Source: CAXXOK01 sp963674895 (GTDB lineage: Bacteria > Bacillota > Clostridia > Christensenellales > Aristaeellaceae). From it: 64,000 nucleotides of DNA. Made by a program: the position numbers and the translations under genes. Below, piece by piece: positions 16,451-26,126 of this stretch. The notes under the pieces were generated by a model. The model was not told the origin of the DNA and made no database searches. It saw only the letters and a list, made by a program, of their open reading frames with translations. Each line of letters opens with the position of its first letter. Position 1 is the stretch's first letter. The stretch is from contig CAXXCY010000003.1 of NCBI GenBank assembly GCA_963674895.2, positions 2,046,001-2,110,000 of the forward strand, in the 5' to 3' direction.

Positions 16451-16958
16451 TTTAAAAATGCTTTTAACCAGGAAAGCGCATCCTAAAATACTTGCAGTAG
16501 AGGTTTCTGTGGGATGTGGCATATAAGCATTATCTGCAATTGCGCTCAATGTGAACGCTCTCCAGCTTCAAAAAACATCAAAGCGATGCCTCCCGCATTG
16601 CCTGAAGCCCATGCAATGCAAGGCTTTCATCACTATGCCAAAAACCATCTGCCGATATAATCTCTTTTATCAACAGATGGTTACTGTTATGGCAAAGGTA
16701 CAATGAATTGATAAAATGCACCCGTCAAATAATAAATCGCTGCATTAGAAATCCTTTTTGTTTAAACAAACTAATTCCATAGAATAATTCGACGGCGTTT
16801 AGATGATAGATTATATCACGGTATCTCTAGCGTCCACCTACGCTGCAGACTGTTCCGAGGATTACATAACGCGTTTTTCAAACTTTAACGTGTACGAAAA
16901 CTCTGGCAGACAAAGCATGGGATATACAGTCGCACTGTATCCCGTTTTCGTTGGGATC
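16451..16958. other. Non-coding region holding repeat A and a stem-loop
   Basis: About 510 bp without a credible gene between two convergent genes. It holds repeat A (16635-16750), a GCATTGC/GCAATGC inverted repeat near 16600, and a hairpin at 16919-16943 (GGGATA...ATCCC) that may end transcription of the minus-strand signalling gene. Confidence 0.55.
16635..16750 (+). repeat. Dispersed repeat A, copy 2
   Basis: Same length and fold as copy 1. The hairpin here is longer (AACCATCTG pairing with CAGATGGTT). One stem pair differs as G-C here and A-T in copy 1, a compensatory change. The final 36 bases of the 89-bp core are identical in both copies. Confidence 0.7.
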
Positions 16959-18767
16959 CTAAGTAGCCAGGATCCAATGATTAGTTTTTCCCAACACCTT
17001 TTCGATAAAAACCCTTGTTATTTCCGGATCGAATTTTGTTTTGGAATTATCTATCAGGATTTGAATGGCGCGGTCTTCACTCATCGCTTCCTGATAATCG
17101 GTATTATTCACCATGCTGTCATATGCTTCGGCGATAGCAATAATTTTGGATTCATATGGGATTTCACTGCCCATAATTCCACGCGGGTATCCTTTGCCAT
17201 CCAGCTGTTCATGATGTGACAGTATAAATGCAGCTACATGGGAGAATTCGTTGCTTGACCTTAATATCTGATAACCGATTTCGGGATGTCTTTGTATTTC
17301 CTTCCGATCCGATTCGGTCAGTTCCTCGCGCTTTTTAAGTATTTTATCATCAATTCCGATCTTTCCAATATCATGAAGCATCCCGGCAAGCTCAAGTGAA
17401 TTTGTGGCCTCCTCAGACATGTTCAGCGCCTGTGCCGTTTTATTTCATAAAGCACTGACGTTCTGGCAATGCATCTTCTCCGATGCGTCCTTTTGAAAAA
17501 GGCTGTCAGTAATCAATCGTATCATTTTGCTTTTCATACTGCTGCTGTCAGATAATTTATGATGATACATTTGATCTTCCGCAGCTATAAAAACGGTATT
17601 CAGGTCATCTTCTGCTTTGTTTTTTGTAGACACTCCAAAGGATATGGAAAGTACAGTATTCTCCGTTCTATGCCTGCTCAGAGCTTTACGCATGCGTGTT
17701 ACGATGTCATTGGCTTTCTGCAAGCTGGTTCGCGGCAATAATATCACAAACTCATCTCCGCCAGTTCTGGCAAGGATATCGTTGGTCCTGCATATGCTTT
17801 TCATAATGGATGCGATCTTCTTTAATACACAATCCCCCGCCAGATGTCCGAAAGCATCGTTGGTCAGTTTTAATCCGTTAACATCTGCCATAATCAAGGA
17901 GATCGGAAGATTGCTTTGGATATCGATTTTTAAAAGCTGTTCTACGTAAAACCTACGGTTATATAAACCCGTCAACTGATCATGATAACTTAGATACCTT
18001 ATCTCGTTATCGGCTTGTTTACGGGCATCAATATTTCTGCTGACTCCAACAATCTCAATTTCATTCTTGTCATTATATCTGTATTGGGTAGATACCTCCA
18101 CCCAAATGTACTTGCCATTCTTGGTGGGCTGCTGTACCTCATCAATATAGTGATTGGTAATCTCCGGGGCTTTTTTAAAAATCTGAACATTCCTGGCAAT
18201 TGTATCCTGCATATGGGTAAAAGACTCCGCGGTAAGCGTTTCCTCCATATTCTCCTTTATTGCTTCCCCGGCCGTTATCCCCCTCAAACGGATTATGGAC
18301 GGACTGATATAGGTGAACTTGTTCAAGTTCAGGTTCCACACCCAAATTACATCCGACGTAAATTCCGTTAAAAGCCTGTATTTCTCTTCGGATTTTTGAA
18401 GCGCTCTAATGGCGAAATCTAATTTATGAGTCATTTTGTTAAAGGATTCGGAGAAATCACCCATAAAATCCATACGCTGTGTAAAATCACCGGATGCTAT
18501 TGCCTGCGTTTGCCATGTAAGATGCTTTAACGAAGCCTGCAATCCCTTTATTGTACCAGGCAGATATCCCTTCTCCTTGATTTTATACTCCAGATTTCCG
18601 GACCCTATAGCAGCTATAGCCTGTCGCAGTTCCGCCATCGAGTTATACATCCCCATGAACTCGGGATCGGCAGCAAGATCATCAGGAATGATGTGATTGA
18701 GCTCGCGGTCAAAAATAAGCTCATTAAGCAGTTTGATGGCTATCTGATAATCTTGGATACTCTTCAT
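16959..18767 (-). pseudogene. PAS-GGDEF-HD-GYP signalling protein interrupted by in-frame TGA
   Basis: Two open stretches in the same frame are separated by a single TGA at 17445-17447. The first (440 residues) has HAMP-like helices (about 45-130), a PAS domain (about 140-265) and a GGDEF domain with intact TGGDEFVIL near 370, ending HCQNVSAL. The second begins after the stop and has HDIGKIG and HHEQLDGKGYP, the HD-GYP phosphodiesterase motifs. Spacing across the stop matches the normal family exactly, with one residue replaced by the stop. No membrane segments are seen. The intact protein would both make and break cyclic di-GMP. Either the phosphodiesterase half is lost or the stop is a recent mutation or sequence error. 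Confidence 0.85.
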
Positions 18768-18789
18768 CCATTGTCACTTCCTGATTGTT

Positions 18790-19311
18790 TTACTTCTCTG
18801 CATTGGCTCTAAACCGGCAGGTTCTGTCCCCGGTACACCAGCAATCAATTTCCTTGACCCGAAAAGGTATACCCGAAAAAGACTCCAGCAATGCCGAAAT
18901 GAATCCTTCGTCATATGTACAAATCTCAAAATCCAATTCCGGCAGGCCTGAACAGTCCAAGTCCTCTGAGATGGTTAAAATGAGTTCACCCAAGTCCATA
19001 TCGGCTTTTTCAACTCTCAGGATGCCGATGCCAAGTTCTTTCATCACAGATTGGAGTTGCTTGACAAAAGCGTTTAAATCCTCAGTAGGGGCTAAAACAT
19101 TCGTATAAAAAGCTTTTCCCGCCATATAACCCGCTTCATAGAATATCTGATTTGTCTTTTCTGTTCCTACATATTGTTCGATAACATCCCGGAATGTAAA
19201 CTGCATCAGTCTGTATGTTGCAATATTCATCTTGTGCCCTAAATTTGGGCGTCCCAATTCAATATCCCCAATAAGCGACCATGAAAACTGGTATTTTCTT
19301 TGATTTTTCAT
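18790..19311 (-). CDS. V4R-domain sensor protein
   Basis: A 173-residue protein whose C-terminal half matches the V4R (4-vinyl reductase) small-molecule-binding domain. The ending EIDCWCTGDRTCRFRA supplies the typical C-x-C...C cysteine cluster that in some V4R proteins binds metal. The start has AGAGGAG just upstream. It lies 22 bp before the PAS-GGDEF-HD-GYP gene, so the two are co-transcribed, and it probably works as a stand-alone sensor for that protein. The ligand is unknown. Confidence 0.75.
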   Translation of the reverse strand: MKNQRKYQFSWSLIGDIELGRPNLGHKMNIATYRLMQFTFRDVIEQYVGTEKTNQIFYEAGYMAGKAFYTNVLAPTEDLNAFVKQLQSVMKELGIGILRVEKADMDLGELILTISEDLDCSGLPELDFEICTYDEGFISALLESFSGIPFRVKEIDCWCTGDRTCRFRANAEK

Positions 19312-19630
19312 AGGATTCTCCTCTTTTCACGCATTCGAAATGTAAAAAGGTAGCTGGACATTAAAATTCCAAGCAGTAACCTATTATCTATTCAATATAT
19401 CATATGGCTATATTTAATGTCTAATATATTCAAATTTCCTGATGCAAATCCTATCCGGCAGGATTATAGCAATACAAAATATAATATGGTTATTGAGCCT
19501 TTCAAAGCTTCGTTTATTCCCCCTTTCATATCGTAGAATTTTATACCCAGGTAGGTGCAAATTCAACGATGTCTGTTCAACGATAGGATGCAGAATAAAA
19601 GCATTATATGTAGTTCCGCTTTACTGTTTG
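19312..19630. other. Non-coding region with repeat B copy 2
   Basis: AT-rich, about 320 bp, with no credible gene. It contains the hairpin repeat at 19530-19593 and probably the promoter of the V4R gene. Confidence 0.5.
19530..19593 (+). repeat. Dispersed hairpin repeat B, copy 2
   Basis: ATCGTAGAATTT and AAATTCAACGAT arms with one mismatch around a 17-nt loop, followed by a 23-nt tail matching copy 1 at 18 positions. Confidence 0.65.
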
Positions 19631-19939
19631 CTATGTTGCTCTATGCAAGTATTTTATTGCCAACAAAAAATACAAACATCCGAATATAACCGGCATCACC
19701 AATTCGGTCCTATGCACGGTGTGTTCTTTTGCCCTCAGGATGATAATGCATATCTCAGCGCTGTATGCAAGCGCGCCAAGTAAATACGCGACAAAACAAA
19801 GAAAGCCCTCATTCGCATGGAATAGCTCAAGAAGGATAACAAGGATTATCAGCAGCGCTGAAGTAGCGACTAAGATATTTTGTATATGATGCAATACAAT
19901 TCGGTGCTTTGAACGGTTTTGGTCTTTTTGCAAAATCAT
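19631..19939 (-). CDS. Small membrane protein of unknown function
   Basis: A 102-residue open frame with three likely membrane segments (about 20-42, 48-68 and 78-97) and a basic N terminus (QKDQNRSKHR), giving an even charge pattern expected of a real membrane protein. No family recognised. It stands alone between non-coding stretches, upstream of the signalling genes on the same strand. Its upstream flank has no strong Shine-Dalgarno, so the call is moderate. Confidence 0.45.
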   Translation of the reverse strand: MILQKDQNRSKHRIVLHHIQNILVATSALLIILVILLELFHANEGFLCFVAYLLGALAYSAEICIIILRAKEHTVHRTELVMPVIFGCLYFLLAIKYLHRAT

Positions 19940-20120
19940 TCCACCTTCTGCTCAGGTCAGCATCGTCTATAATTGTACAAGCGGTAATTTTTTAGCGAAG
20001 CATCCGATTTGCTCTAAACAGCTGATGGCCCGGGTAGATCCGCCGGTACATGGCTATTTGCATTGCGGGCGACGGCAGCCCCGGTTATGATGCGCACTGC
20101 CATGTGCCTTCTCCCCCATA

Positions 20121-21632
20121 TCAGGTAATCGGCGCAGGGTTGAAGATGCACAGGTAATTGTGCAGGCGGTATTTCTCCGCCCAGGGCTGGTCCTGTCCGC
20201 TGGCTACAGCGATGATTTTTTCAAACAATTCAGTGCCGATATCCTTAATGGTCTTTTCGCCTGTGGCGATGGGGCCTGCGCACACATCAATCAGGTCAGG
20301 CCATTGCTCCTTCATTTCATTGCGGGAGCATACCTTGATAACCGGCGCCGCAGCCAGACCGTAGGGCGTGCCACGGCCCGTCATGAACACCTGCAGGCCG
20401 ATACCGCTGGCCAGCTGACAGGGGCCGCAAACGATATCGCTGGCCGGTGTGGCGGCAAATACCATGCCATGCCTGGTTGGGCGCTCGGCAGGCGAAAGTA
20501 CCTCCACAACAGGTGATGTGCCGGATTTGGCGATGCTGCCCATGGCCTTTTCCACAATGTTGGAAAGCCCTCCCTCTTTGTTGCCGGGAGTGGGATTGGC
20601 GCTACGGTCTACATTGCCCTCAAGCAGATAATTATCATACCAGCGCATCTCCTCAGCCAGGCGGTCGCGCACTTCGGATGATACGCAGCGCTCCGCGATC
20701 AGATGCACGCCGTCACGCACCTCGGTCACCTCGCTGAACAGCACGGTAGCCCCGGCCTGCACCAGCATATCGGCTGCATAGCCCGCCGAAGGGTTAGCTG
20801 TTACACCAGAGAAGGCATCACTTCCGCCGCACTGCATGCCGACCAAAAGATCATTGAGCGGCAGCTCCTCGCGCCTGCGCTCGTTGAGCACCGCCAGCTT
20901 CTTTTCGGCCATGGTCAGAATGGCCTGGATATTGGCCTCAAAGCCTTTGTTATCCTGCAATACCACCACGTTCTCAGGGGTGTTGTTCTCCGGATCTACC
21001 AACATATCGGGCGTCAGCTTTTCACAGCCCAGGGCCACAACCATCAGTTGTCCACCGAAGTTGGGATGTTTGCACAGGTTGCGCAGGGCGCGGATGGGCA
21101 CCTTGGCTTCGGGGGCGTTGATAGCCACGCCACAGCCATAGGCATGGTTGACGGCTACAACATCGTCCACATGAGGATACTTGGGCAAAAGCTCCCTGCG
21201 GATACGCTCTACCGCTACATCCAGCATGCCCTGTACGCATTGCACAGTGGTCTGAATGCCAAGAATGTTGCGCGTTCCTGCATAGCCGCCCGCGGGATTG
21301 CGGTAGCCCCACCAGGTCTTGACCGGCGCTTGCGGCAGATCCGTGTTGATATTCACACCCCAGGGCATGTCATCCAGCTCCGGCGGTGCGGGCAGGCACA
21401 GCATATGCTCATTGATCCACTGGCCTTTCGCGATCGGATCGATGGCATATCCCAGCACCACGCCGTAGCGGATGACAGCGCCATCCCTGGGAATATCCTG
21501 CAAGGCGATTTTATGCCCCTGGGGAATATCCGACAGGGTGACGATGCCGGGCAGTAATTCTGTACCCTGCTTCACTTCCTGTACGGCGATGGCAACATTA
21601 TCCTTGGAATCCATCTGAATGTATGTACGCAT
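20121..21632 (-). CDS. garD: Galactarate dehydratase
   Basis: A 503-residue UxaA-family dehydratase closely similar throughout to E. coli GarD. It has an N-terminal SAF-like domain (about 1-80, with DNVAIAV and IPQGHKIAL), NHAYGCGVAINAPEAKVPIR (about 165-185), LGCEKL, and GMQCGGSDAFSGVTANPS. It ends FNPAPIT, as GarD does. The enzyme is iron-dependent and converts galactarate to 5-keto-4-deoxyglucarate in the cytoplasm. An upstream in-frame start adds 11 residues, but AAGGAAAAAGCT precedes this ATG. It is the last gene of the long operon, 52 bp after gudD. No clear terminator follows in the 180 bp before the next gene. Confidence 0.95.
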   Translation of the reverse strand: MRTYIQMDSKDNVAIAVQEVKQGTELLPGIVTLSDIPQGHKIALQDIPRDGAVIRYGVVLGYAIDPIAKGQWINEHMLCLPAPPELDDMPWGVNINTDLPQAPVKTWWGYRNPAGGYAGTRNILGIQTTVQCVQGMLDVAVERIRRELLPKYPHVDDVVAVNHAYGCGVAINAPEAKVPIRALRNLCKHPNFGGQLMVVALGCEKLTPDMLVDPENNTPENVVVLQDNKGFEANIQAILTMAEKKLAVLNERRREELPLNDLLVGMQCGGSDAFSGVTANPSAGYAADMLVQAGATVLFSEVTEVRDGVHLIAERCVSSEVRDRLAEEMRWYDNYLLEGNVDRSANPTPGNKEGGLSNIVEKAMGSIAKSGTSPVVEVLSPAERPTRHGMVFAATPASDIVCGPCQLASGIGLQVFMTGRGTPYGLAAAPVIKVCSRNEMKEQWPDLIDVCAGPIATGEKTIKDIGTELFEKIIAVASGQDQPWAEKYRLHNYLCIFNPAPIT

Positions 21633-21684
21633 AGCTTTTTCCTTAATAGGACGGCTGGCATACACCGGCCGGCCTTGCTGATTT

Positions 21685-23013
21685 TTATCTAACCAGGCAC
21701 GGCTTTTTATTGTCGAATTTCCAGCCGGGGATTAGGTACTGCATGCCGATAGAATCATCACGGGCGCCCAGACAATGCTGGAGATAGAGCTTGTTGGCCT
21801 TTTTGATCTGTGAAAGGTCCGCATCGATACCCAGACCAGGCTTCTTTGGCAGATCAATGCATCCATTTACAATCTGCATAGGTTCCCTGGTCAGGCGTTC
21901 ACGGCCTTCCTGCCAGATCCAGTGGGTGTCGATGCCGTTCATCTTGCCAGGGATGGCGGCAGCGCACTGCACCACCATGGCCAGGGAAATGTCGAAGTGG
22001 TTATTACTGTGACAGCCCCACATGAGGCCGAAATCGTTGCACAGCTGACCCACACGAACCGAGCCATTCATGGTCCAGAAATGGGGATCGGCCAGTGGGA
22101 TATCCACGCTCTGCAGGGCGATGGTGTGGCACATCTGCCGCCAGTCGGTATTGATCATATTGGTGGCGGTAGGCATCATGGTGGCCTTGCGGAATTCAGC
22201 CATCACCTCGCGGCCGCTGAAACCGTCCTCCGCGCCAACAGGGTCTTCACAGTAAGCCAGGCATTCCTTTAAACCGGGAGCAATTTCGAGAGCTTCCTTC
22301 AGGCTCCACGCACCGTTTGGGTCCAGATCTACACGCGCTTTGGGGAAGGCCTTCTTGATAGCCTGAACGGCTTTCAGCTCTTCCCTGGGAGCCAGCACGC
22401 CGCCCTTGAGCTTGAAATCCTCAAAGCCGTATTTCACCACGGTGGCCTTCGCCATCTCCACGATGGCTTCGGGGCTCAAGGCCTCTTCATTGCGCAGGCG
22501 GTACCAAGCGCACTCGCTGTTTTCCTCACTCTGGTAGGGCAAGTCGGTCTTTTTCCGGTCGCCCACATAGAACAGGTAACTGAGGAATTGCACACGATCG
22601 CGCTGGATGCCGTCCCCCAGCAGGGCGGCGGCGGGCACGTTCAGGAATTTGCCCAGCAGATCCAGCAGCGGCGCTTCGATGGCGGTCACCACATGCACGC
22701 CGGTACGAAGGTCAAAGGTCTGCAAACCGCGCACATCGTCCTTGATGTTGGTATTGAGCCAGGCACGTACTTTATTCAGGGTGCCCTTGTAATCGGCAAT
22801 GCTGGTGCCTAGAACCAGCTCCTTTATATCTTCCAACGCCTTGGTGATCTTCTGGCCGCCGGGCACCTCGCCTACTCCCAGGGTGCCTGTGCTGTCTTCC
22901 AATACTACGATATTGCGGGTGAAAAAGGGCGCGTGCGCACCGGAGAGGTTCAGTTCCATGCTATCGTACCCCGCTACGGGATATACGTCCATTTTGACTA
23001 TTTTCGGAATCAT
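21685..23013 (-). CDS. gudD: Glucarate dehydratase
   Basis: A 442-residue enolase-superfamily enzyme matching E. coli GudD along its length. Landmarks are LSGAHAPFFTRNIV (about 24-37), KLKGG (catalytic lysine, about 205), DPNGAWSL and EDP metal ligands, and SNNHFDISLAM with the catalytic His near 340. It dehydrates D-glucarate (and L-idarate) to 5-keto-4-deoxyglucarate, the same product as GarD. AGGAGGTATGCTGCA precedes the ATG. It sits between garK and garD in the operon. Confidence 0.96.
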   Translation of the reverse strand: MIPKIVKMDVYPVAGYDSMELNLSGAHAPFFTRNIVVLEDSTGTLGVGEVPGGQKITKALEDIKELVLGTSIADYKGTLNKVRAWLNTNIKDDVRGLQTFDLRTGVHVVTAIEAPLLDLLGKFLNVPAAALLGDGIQRDRVQFLSYLFYVGDRKKTDLPYQSEENSECAWYRLRNEEALSPEAIVEMAKATVVKYGFEDFKLKGGVLAPREELKAVQAIKKAFPKARVDLDPNGAWSLKEALEIAPGLKECLAYCEDPVGAEDGFSGREVMAEFRKATMMPTATNMINTDWRQMCHTIALQSVDIPLADPHFWTMNGSVRVGQLCNDFGLMWGCHSNNHFDISLAMVVQCAAAIPGKMNGIDTHWIWQEGRERLTREPMQIVNGCIDLPKKPGLGIDADLSQIKKANKLYLQHCLGARDDSIGMQYLIPGWKFDNKKPCLVR

Positions 23014-23079
23014 TGCAGCATACCTCCTGTACCTATTGTTGTATCGTTTTATATGCGGGGGACAACGCTCCGCCAGCTT

Positions 23080-24228
23080 TTACTTCTTCAAATTCATGCC
23101 AATCCTGATGGCCCTGAACAGCCGTTCCGCCGCCTTCTGATACAGCATGGGCGCATCCCGCATGGCTTCCTCCAGGCTCATAGGACCTGAAACCGTTGAT
23201 TGGATGGTGCTTTCGCATAGGTCAAACAGGCCTTCCGCGCCTACGCCGATGCCGCCCACAACGGCCACCGTGGGGATGCCATGAGCCGCACACCTTCTGG
23301 CTACACCTACAGGAACTTTGCCGAACTGTACGCTCTGCCCGTCAATTCGGCCTTCGCCGGTTACCACAAGGGAAACGCCGTCCAGTTGGCTGTCAAAATC
23401 CACCGCATCCAGCACGGCATCGATGCCGCTTCTGAGCGCAGCGCCCAACACGCCGCCCAGAGCCGCACCCAGGCCGCCCGCCGCGCCAGCGCCGGGAAAA
23501 TTGGCAATATCCTTGCCCACAGCCGCGCTAACTACCTGCGCAAAATGTGTCATGCCCGCTTCCAACTCATCCAGGATTTCCGGTGTAGCGCCCTTCTGCG
23601 TTCCATAGATGAAGGTGGCGCCATTTCCCCCCAGCAATGGGTTATCCACATCACAGATCACGGTGATCCGCGTTTCTTTCAATTCCGGCAAAAGACTGCT
23701 GAAATCGGCGTGATCAACATCCTTCAGTGCGCCGCCCACCGGCTGTACGGGTTTGCCGGCAGCATCGGTGAATACTGCGCCCAGGGCTTGCAGCATACCC
23801 ATGCCGCCATCGTTAGTCGCGCTACCGCCGATACCGATCAGGATACTGCGCGCCCCCTGCCGGATGGCTTCCGCAATCATCTGACCCGTGCCCAGGCTGG
23901 TAGTCCCGCGCGGGTCCCTCTGCCCGGAAGGCACATATGGAAGTCCGCTGGCCTGAGCCATTTCCATCACGGCCGTACACCCGTCCGGCAGCATACCCCA
24001 TTCTGCTGTTTCGGGCTCAAACATCGGGCCGGTTACCTGGACCCGGATGCGTTTTCCGCCCATGGCGCGCAGCAGGGCGTCCACGGTGCCCTCGCCGCCA
24101 TCCGCTACGGGTACGGAAAGGGTCTCCGCACCAGGAAAAATGTGTCTGGTTACCCTTTCCAGAATATCACAGCTTTCGATGGCGCTCAGCGAGCCTTTGA
24201 AGGAATCAGAAGCGAATATGAGTTTCAT
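23080..24228 (-). CDS. garK: Glycerate kinase (GarK/GlxK family)
   Basis: A 382-residue glycerate 2-kinase of the GarK type. It has SDSFKGSL at the N terminus, VADGGEGTVDALL near 42, GIGGSATNDGGMGMLQALG near 125, and a C-terminal GEGRIDGQSVQFGK. It phosphorylates D-glycerate, the product of GarR, giving 2-phosphoglycerate for glycolysis. The longer open frame adds 19 residues upstream, but GGGAGAAAACGG directly precedes this ATG. The 66-bp gaps on both sides are ordinary within the operon. Confidence 0.94.
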   Translation of the reverse strand: MKLIFASDSFKGSLSAIESCDILERVTRHIFPGAETLSVPVADGGEGTVDALLRAMGGKRIRVQVTGPMFEPETAEWGMLPDGCTAVMEMAQASGLPYVPSGQRDPRGTTSLGTGQMIAEAIRQGARSILIGIGGSATNDGGMGMLQALGAVFTDAAGKPVQPVGGALKDVDHADFSSLLPELKETRITVICDVDNPLLGGNGATFIYGTQKGATPEILDELEAGMTHFAQVVSAAVGKDIANFPGAGAAGGLGAALGGVLGAALRSGIDAVLDAVDFDSQLDGVSLVVTGEGRIDGQSVQFGKVPVGVARRCAAHGIPTVAVVGGIGVGAEGLFDLCESTIQSTVSGPMSLEEAMRDAPMLYQKAAERLFRAIRIGMNLKK

Positions 24229-24294
24229 CCGTTTTCTCCCATCTTTTTCATACAGGGCGAAGCCGCAAAAGGCTTCGCCCTGCATTTCAAAAGC

Positions 24295-25179
24295 TCAGTG
24301 ATGCAGCACCTCTCCGGTCAGCTTCTGATAATATTTAAGCAGCGCGCTGTGATCGCAGCTGTCATCGCCGTCATGGCGCAGTATCTTCATCATTTCCAGC
24401 ACGCTCTGGGTCAGCGGGATGGGCGCGTCCACCTCCCTGGCGGCGTCAACCACATTGTTCAGATCCTTGATGTGCAGGTCAATACGAAAGCCGGGCTGGA
24501 AATTCTGATCCATCATCATAGGCGCCTTGGCGTTCATCACAGTGGAGCCCGCCAGACCTCCGCGGATAGCTTCAAAAATCTTCTGGGGCTCCACACCGCA
24601 CATCTGACCCATCTGCATAGCTTCAGCCAATGCCGCGATGTTCACGGCTACGATGGTCTGGTTGCAGAGCTTGGTCACGTTGCCAGCGCCCACATCGCCG
24701 CAAAGCACCACACTGGCTCCCATGGTAGAGAGCACATCTTTGAATCGGTCAAAGATTTCCTGCTCACCGCCCACCATAAAGGAAAGCGTCCCGTCGATAG
24801 CCTTTGGCTGGCCGCCAGATACGGGGGCGTCCAGCATGTCGATGCCGTATTCAGCCAGCTTGGCAGCGATCTCACGGCTAGCCACGGGATTGATGGAAGA
24901 GCAATCAATGAAGGTGGCCGTCTTGGGCATCTTCTCCGCCAGCTTGTCGTCCTCCAGCATGACAGATTTGACGTGAGGGCTGTTAGGCAGCATGGTGATG
25001 ACAGCGTCCACTCCCTCCACGGTTTCACCTGAGCTGCTGCACGCAGTGGCGCCGGCAGCCTTCAGTTCCTCAATGGTAGCAGGATTGCAGTCATATACGC
25101 GCAGCTCATGACCGGCTTTCAAAAGGTTGATTGCCATGGGTTTGCCCATGATGCCAAGACCGATAAATGCGATTTTCAT
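24295..25179 (-). CDS. garR: Tartronate semialdehyde reductase
   Basis: A 294-residue beta-hydroxyacid dehydrogenase. It has the Rossmann motif GLGIMGKPMAINLLKAGHEL at the N terminus, DAPVSGGQPKA (substrate site) near 118, and GNVTKLCNQ with the catalytic Lys near 170. GarR reduces tartronate semialdehyde to D-glycerate with NAD(P)H. GGGAGGAATTCACT precedes the ATG. Presence of garR with garK shows that the pathway runs through tartronate semialdehyde rather than the 2-ketoglutarate semialdehyde route. Confidence 0.94.
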   Translation of the reverse strand: MKIAFIGLGIMGKPMAINLLKAGHELRVYDCNPATIEELKAAGATACSSSGETVEGVDAVITMLPNSPHVKSVMLEDDKLAEKMPKTATFIDCSSINPVASREIAAKLAEYGIDMLDAPVSGGQPKAIDGTLSFMVGGEQEIFDRFKDVLSTMGASVVLCGDVGAGNVTKLCNQTIVAVNIAALAEAMQMGQMCGVEPQKIFEAIRGGLAGSTVMNAKAPMMMDQNFQPGFRIDLHIKDLNNVVDAAREVDAPIPLTQSVLEMMKILRHDGDDSCDHSALLKYYQKLTGEVLHH

Positions 25180-25205
25180 AGTGAATTCCTCCCAAAATTT
25201 TGTAA

Positions 25206-26126
25206 TCAGATCAACTGGATCAGCCAGGTAATCACGGGTACTGTCATCACACTGAGCAATGTGGATACGCTGACACAGGCCGAGGCGAATATGTAGTCGC
25301 CGCCGTAGCGTTCAGCCATGGCTGCCGTATTGGAAGCCACCGGCATAGCCAGCAGGATAACGCAGATGTTTATGGCCATTTCGTCGGCATGGATCAGCTT
25401 TAGAATGACCGTAAACAGCAGGGGAAAAGCGATCAATCTGAAAAAACTGATGAACAGCACCGTTTTATCCAGAAGCTTTTTCCAGTCCATATGAGCCAGG
25501 GCCGCGCCGATCAGGATCATCGACAGCGGACCCGTCATACCACCCAGACTGCCGATGGCTGTGCCAAGCACGCCGGGGATCTGCCAGCCCGTGGCCATCA
25601 GGATCACGCCGATGTAGACCACCACCACCATAGGGTTGAGCAGCACGTTTTTCGCCCGGCCGCCCTTTTCCGGCCTGACAAAGAACCCCAGGCCTACCGT
25701 CCATTGCAGGATGCGGGGCGGTATTAGGTACATACTGGCAAAAAACACACCCGTGGGGCCGAATACCAGATTGATGATCGGAAGGCCCGCGTTACCCGCG
25801 TTTGAGAACATGCTGGCATACATCAGCACCTTGCGCTTGTTTTCGGGCTGCCTTTTCCACAAAAGCATACCCATTACGCCCGTTATCACACAGCCCATGA
25901 GGGCGATGGCAATCACCCACAGGGAGGAGAGGATCTCCTCTCTGGTCGTAGGTTTGTTGAAGGCGTTGAGCACCATCATGGGCATGGCCACATCCATCAG
26001 CAGCCGCACCAGCACCCCTCGATTATCATCTCGGATGATATGTAGCCTGCTGATGACGAACCCGCATATCATGTACAGAAACAGCAACAGCTGGGTATTG
26101 ATCATCCGGCCGACAATTTCGTTCAC
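25206..26126 (-). CDS. AEC-family transporter
   Basis: A 306-residue auxin-efflux-carrier-family membrane protein with about ten hydrophobic segments and the family motif SNAGNAGLPI near 110. AEC proteins move organic acids such as malate; in an aldarate operon that already has TctABC, it may exchange or export a carboxylate. The GTG start overlaps the stop of the preceding aldolase gene as GTGA, a translational coupling. An ATG seven codons later is an alternative. Confidence 0.85.
   Translation of the reverse strand: MNEIVGRMINTQLLLFLYMICGFVISRLHIIRDDNRGVLVRLLMDVAMPMMVLNAFNKPTTREEILSSLWVIAIALMGCVITGVMGMLLWKRQPENKRKVLMYASMFSNAGNAGLPIINLVFGPTGVFFASMYLIPPRILQWTVGLGFFVRPEKGGRAKNVLLNPMVVVVYIGVILMATGWQIPGVLGTAIGSLGGMTGPLSMILIGAALAHMDWKKLLDKTVLFISFFRLIAFPLLFTVILKLIHADEMAINICVILLAMPVASNTAAMAERYGGDYIFASACVSVSTLLSVMTVPVITWLIQLI

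Noticed and set aside
16803..17219. A 138-codon plus-strand frame near the HD-GYP gene.
   Set aside because: It overlaps the HD-GYP coding sequence and has no ribosome site or recognisable domain.
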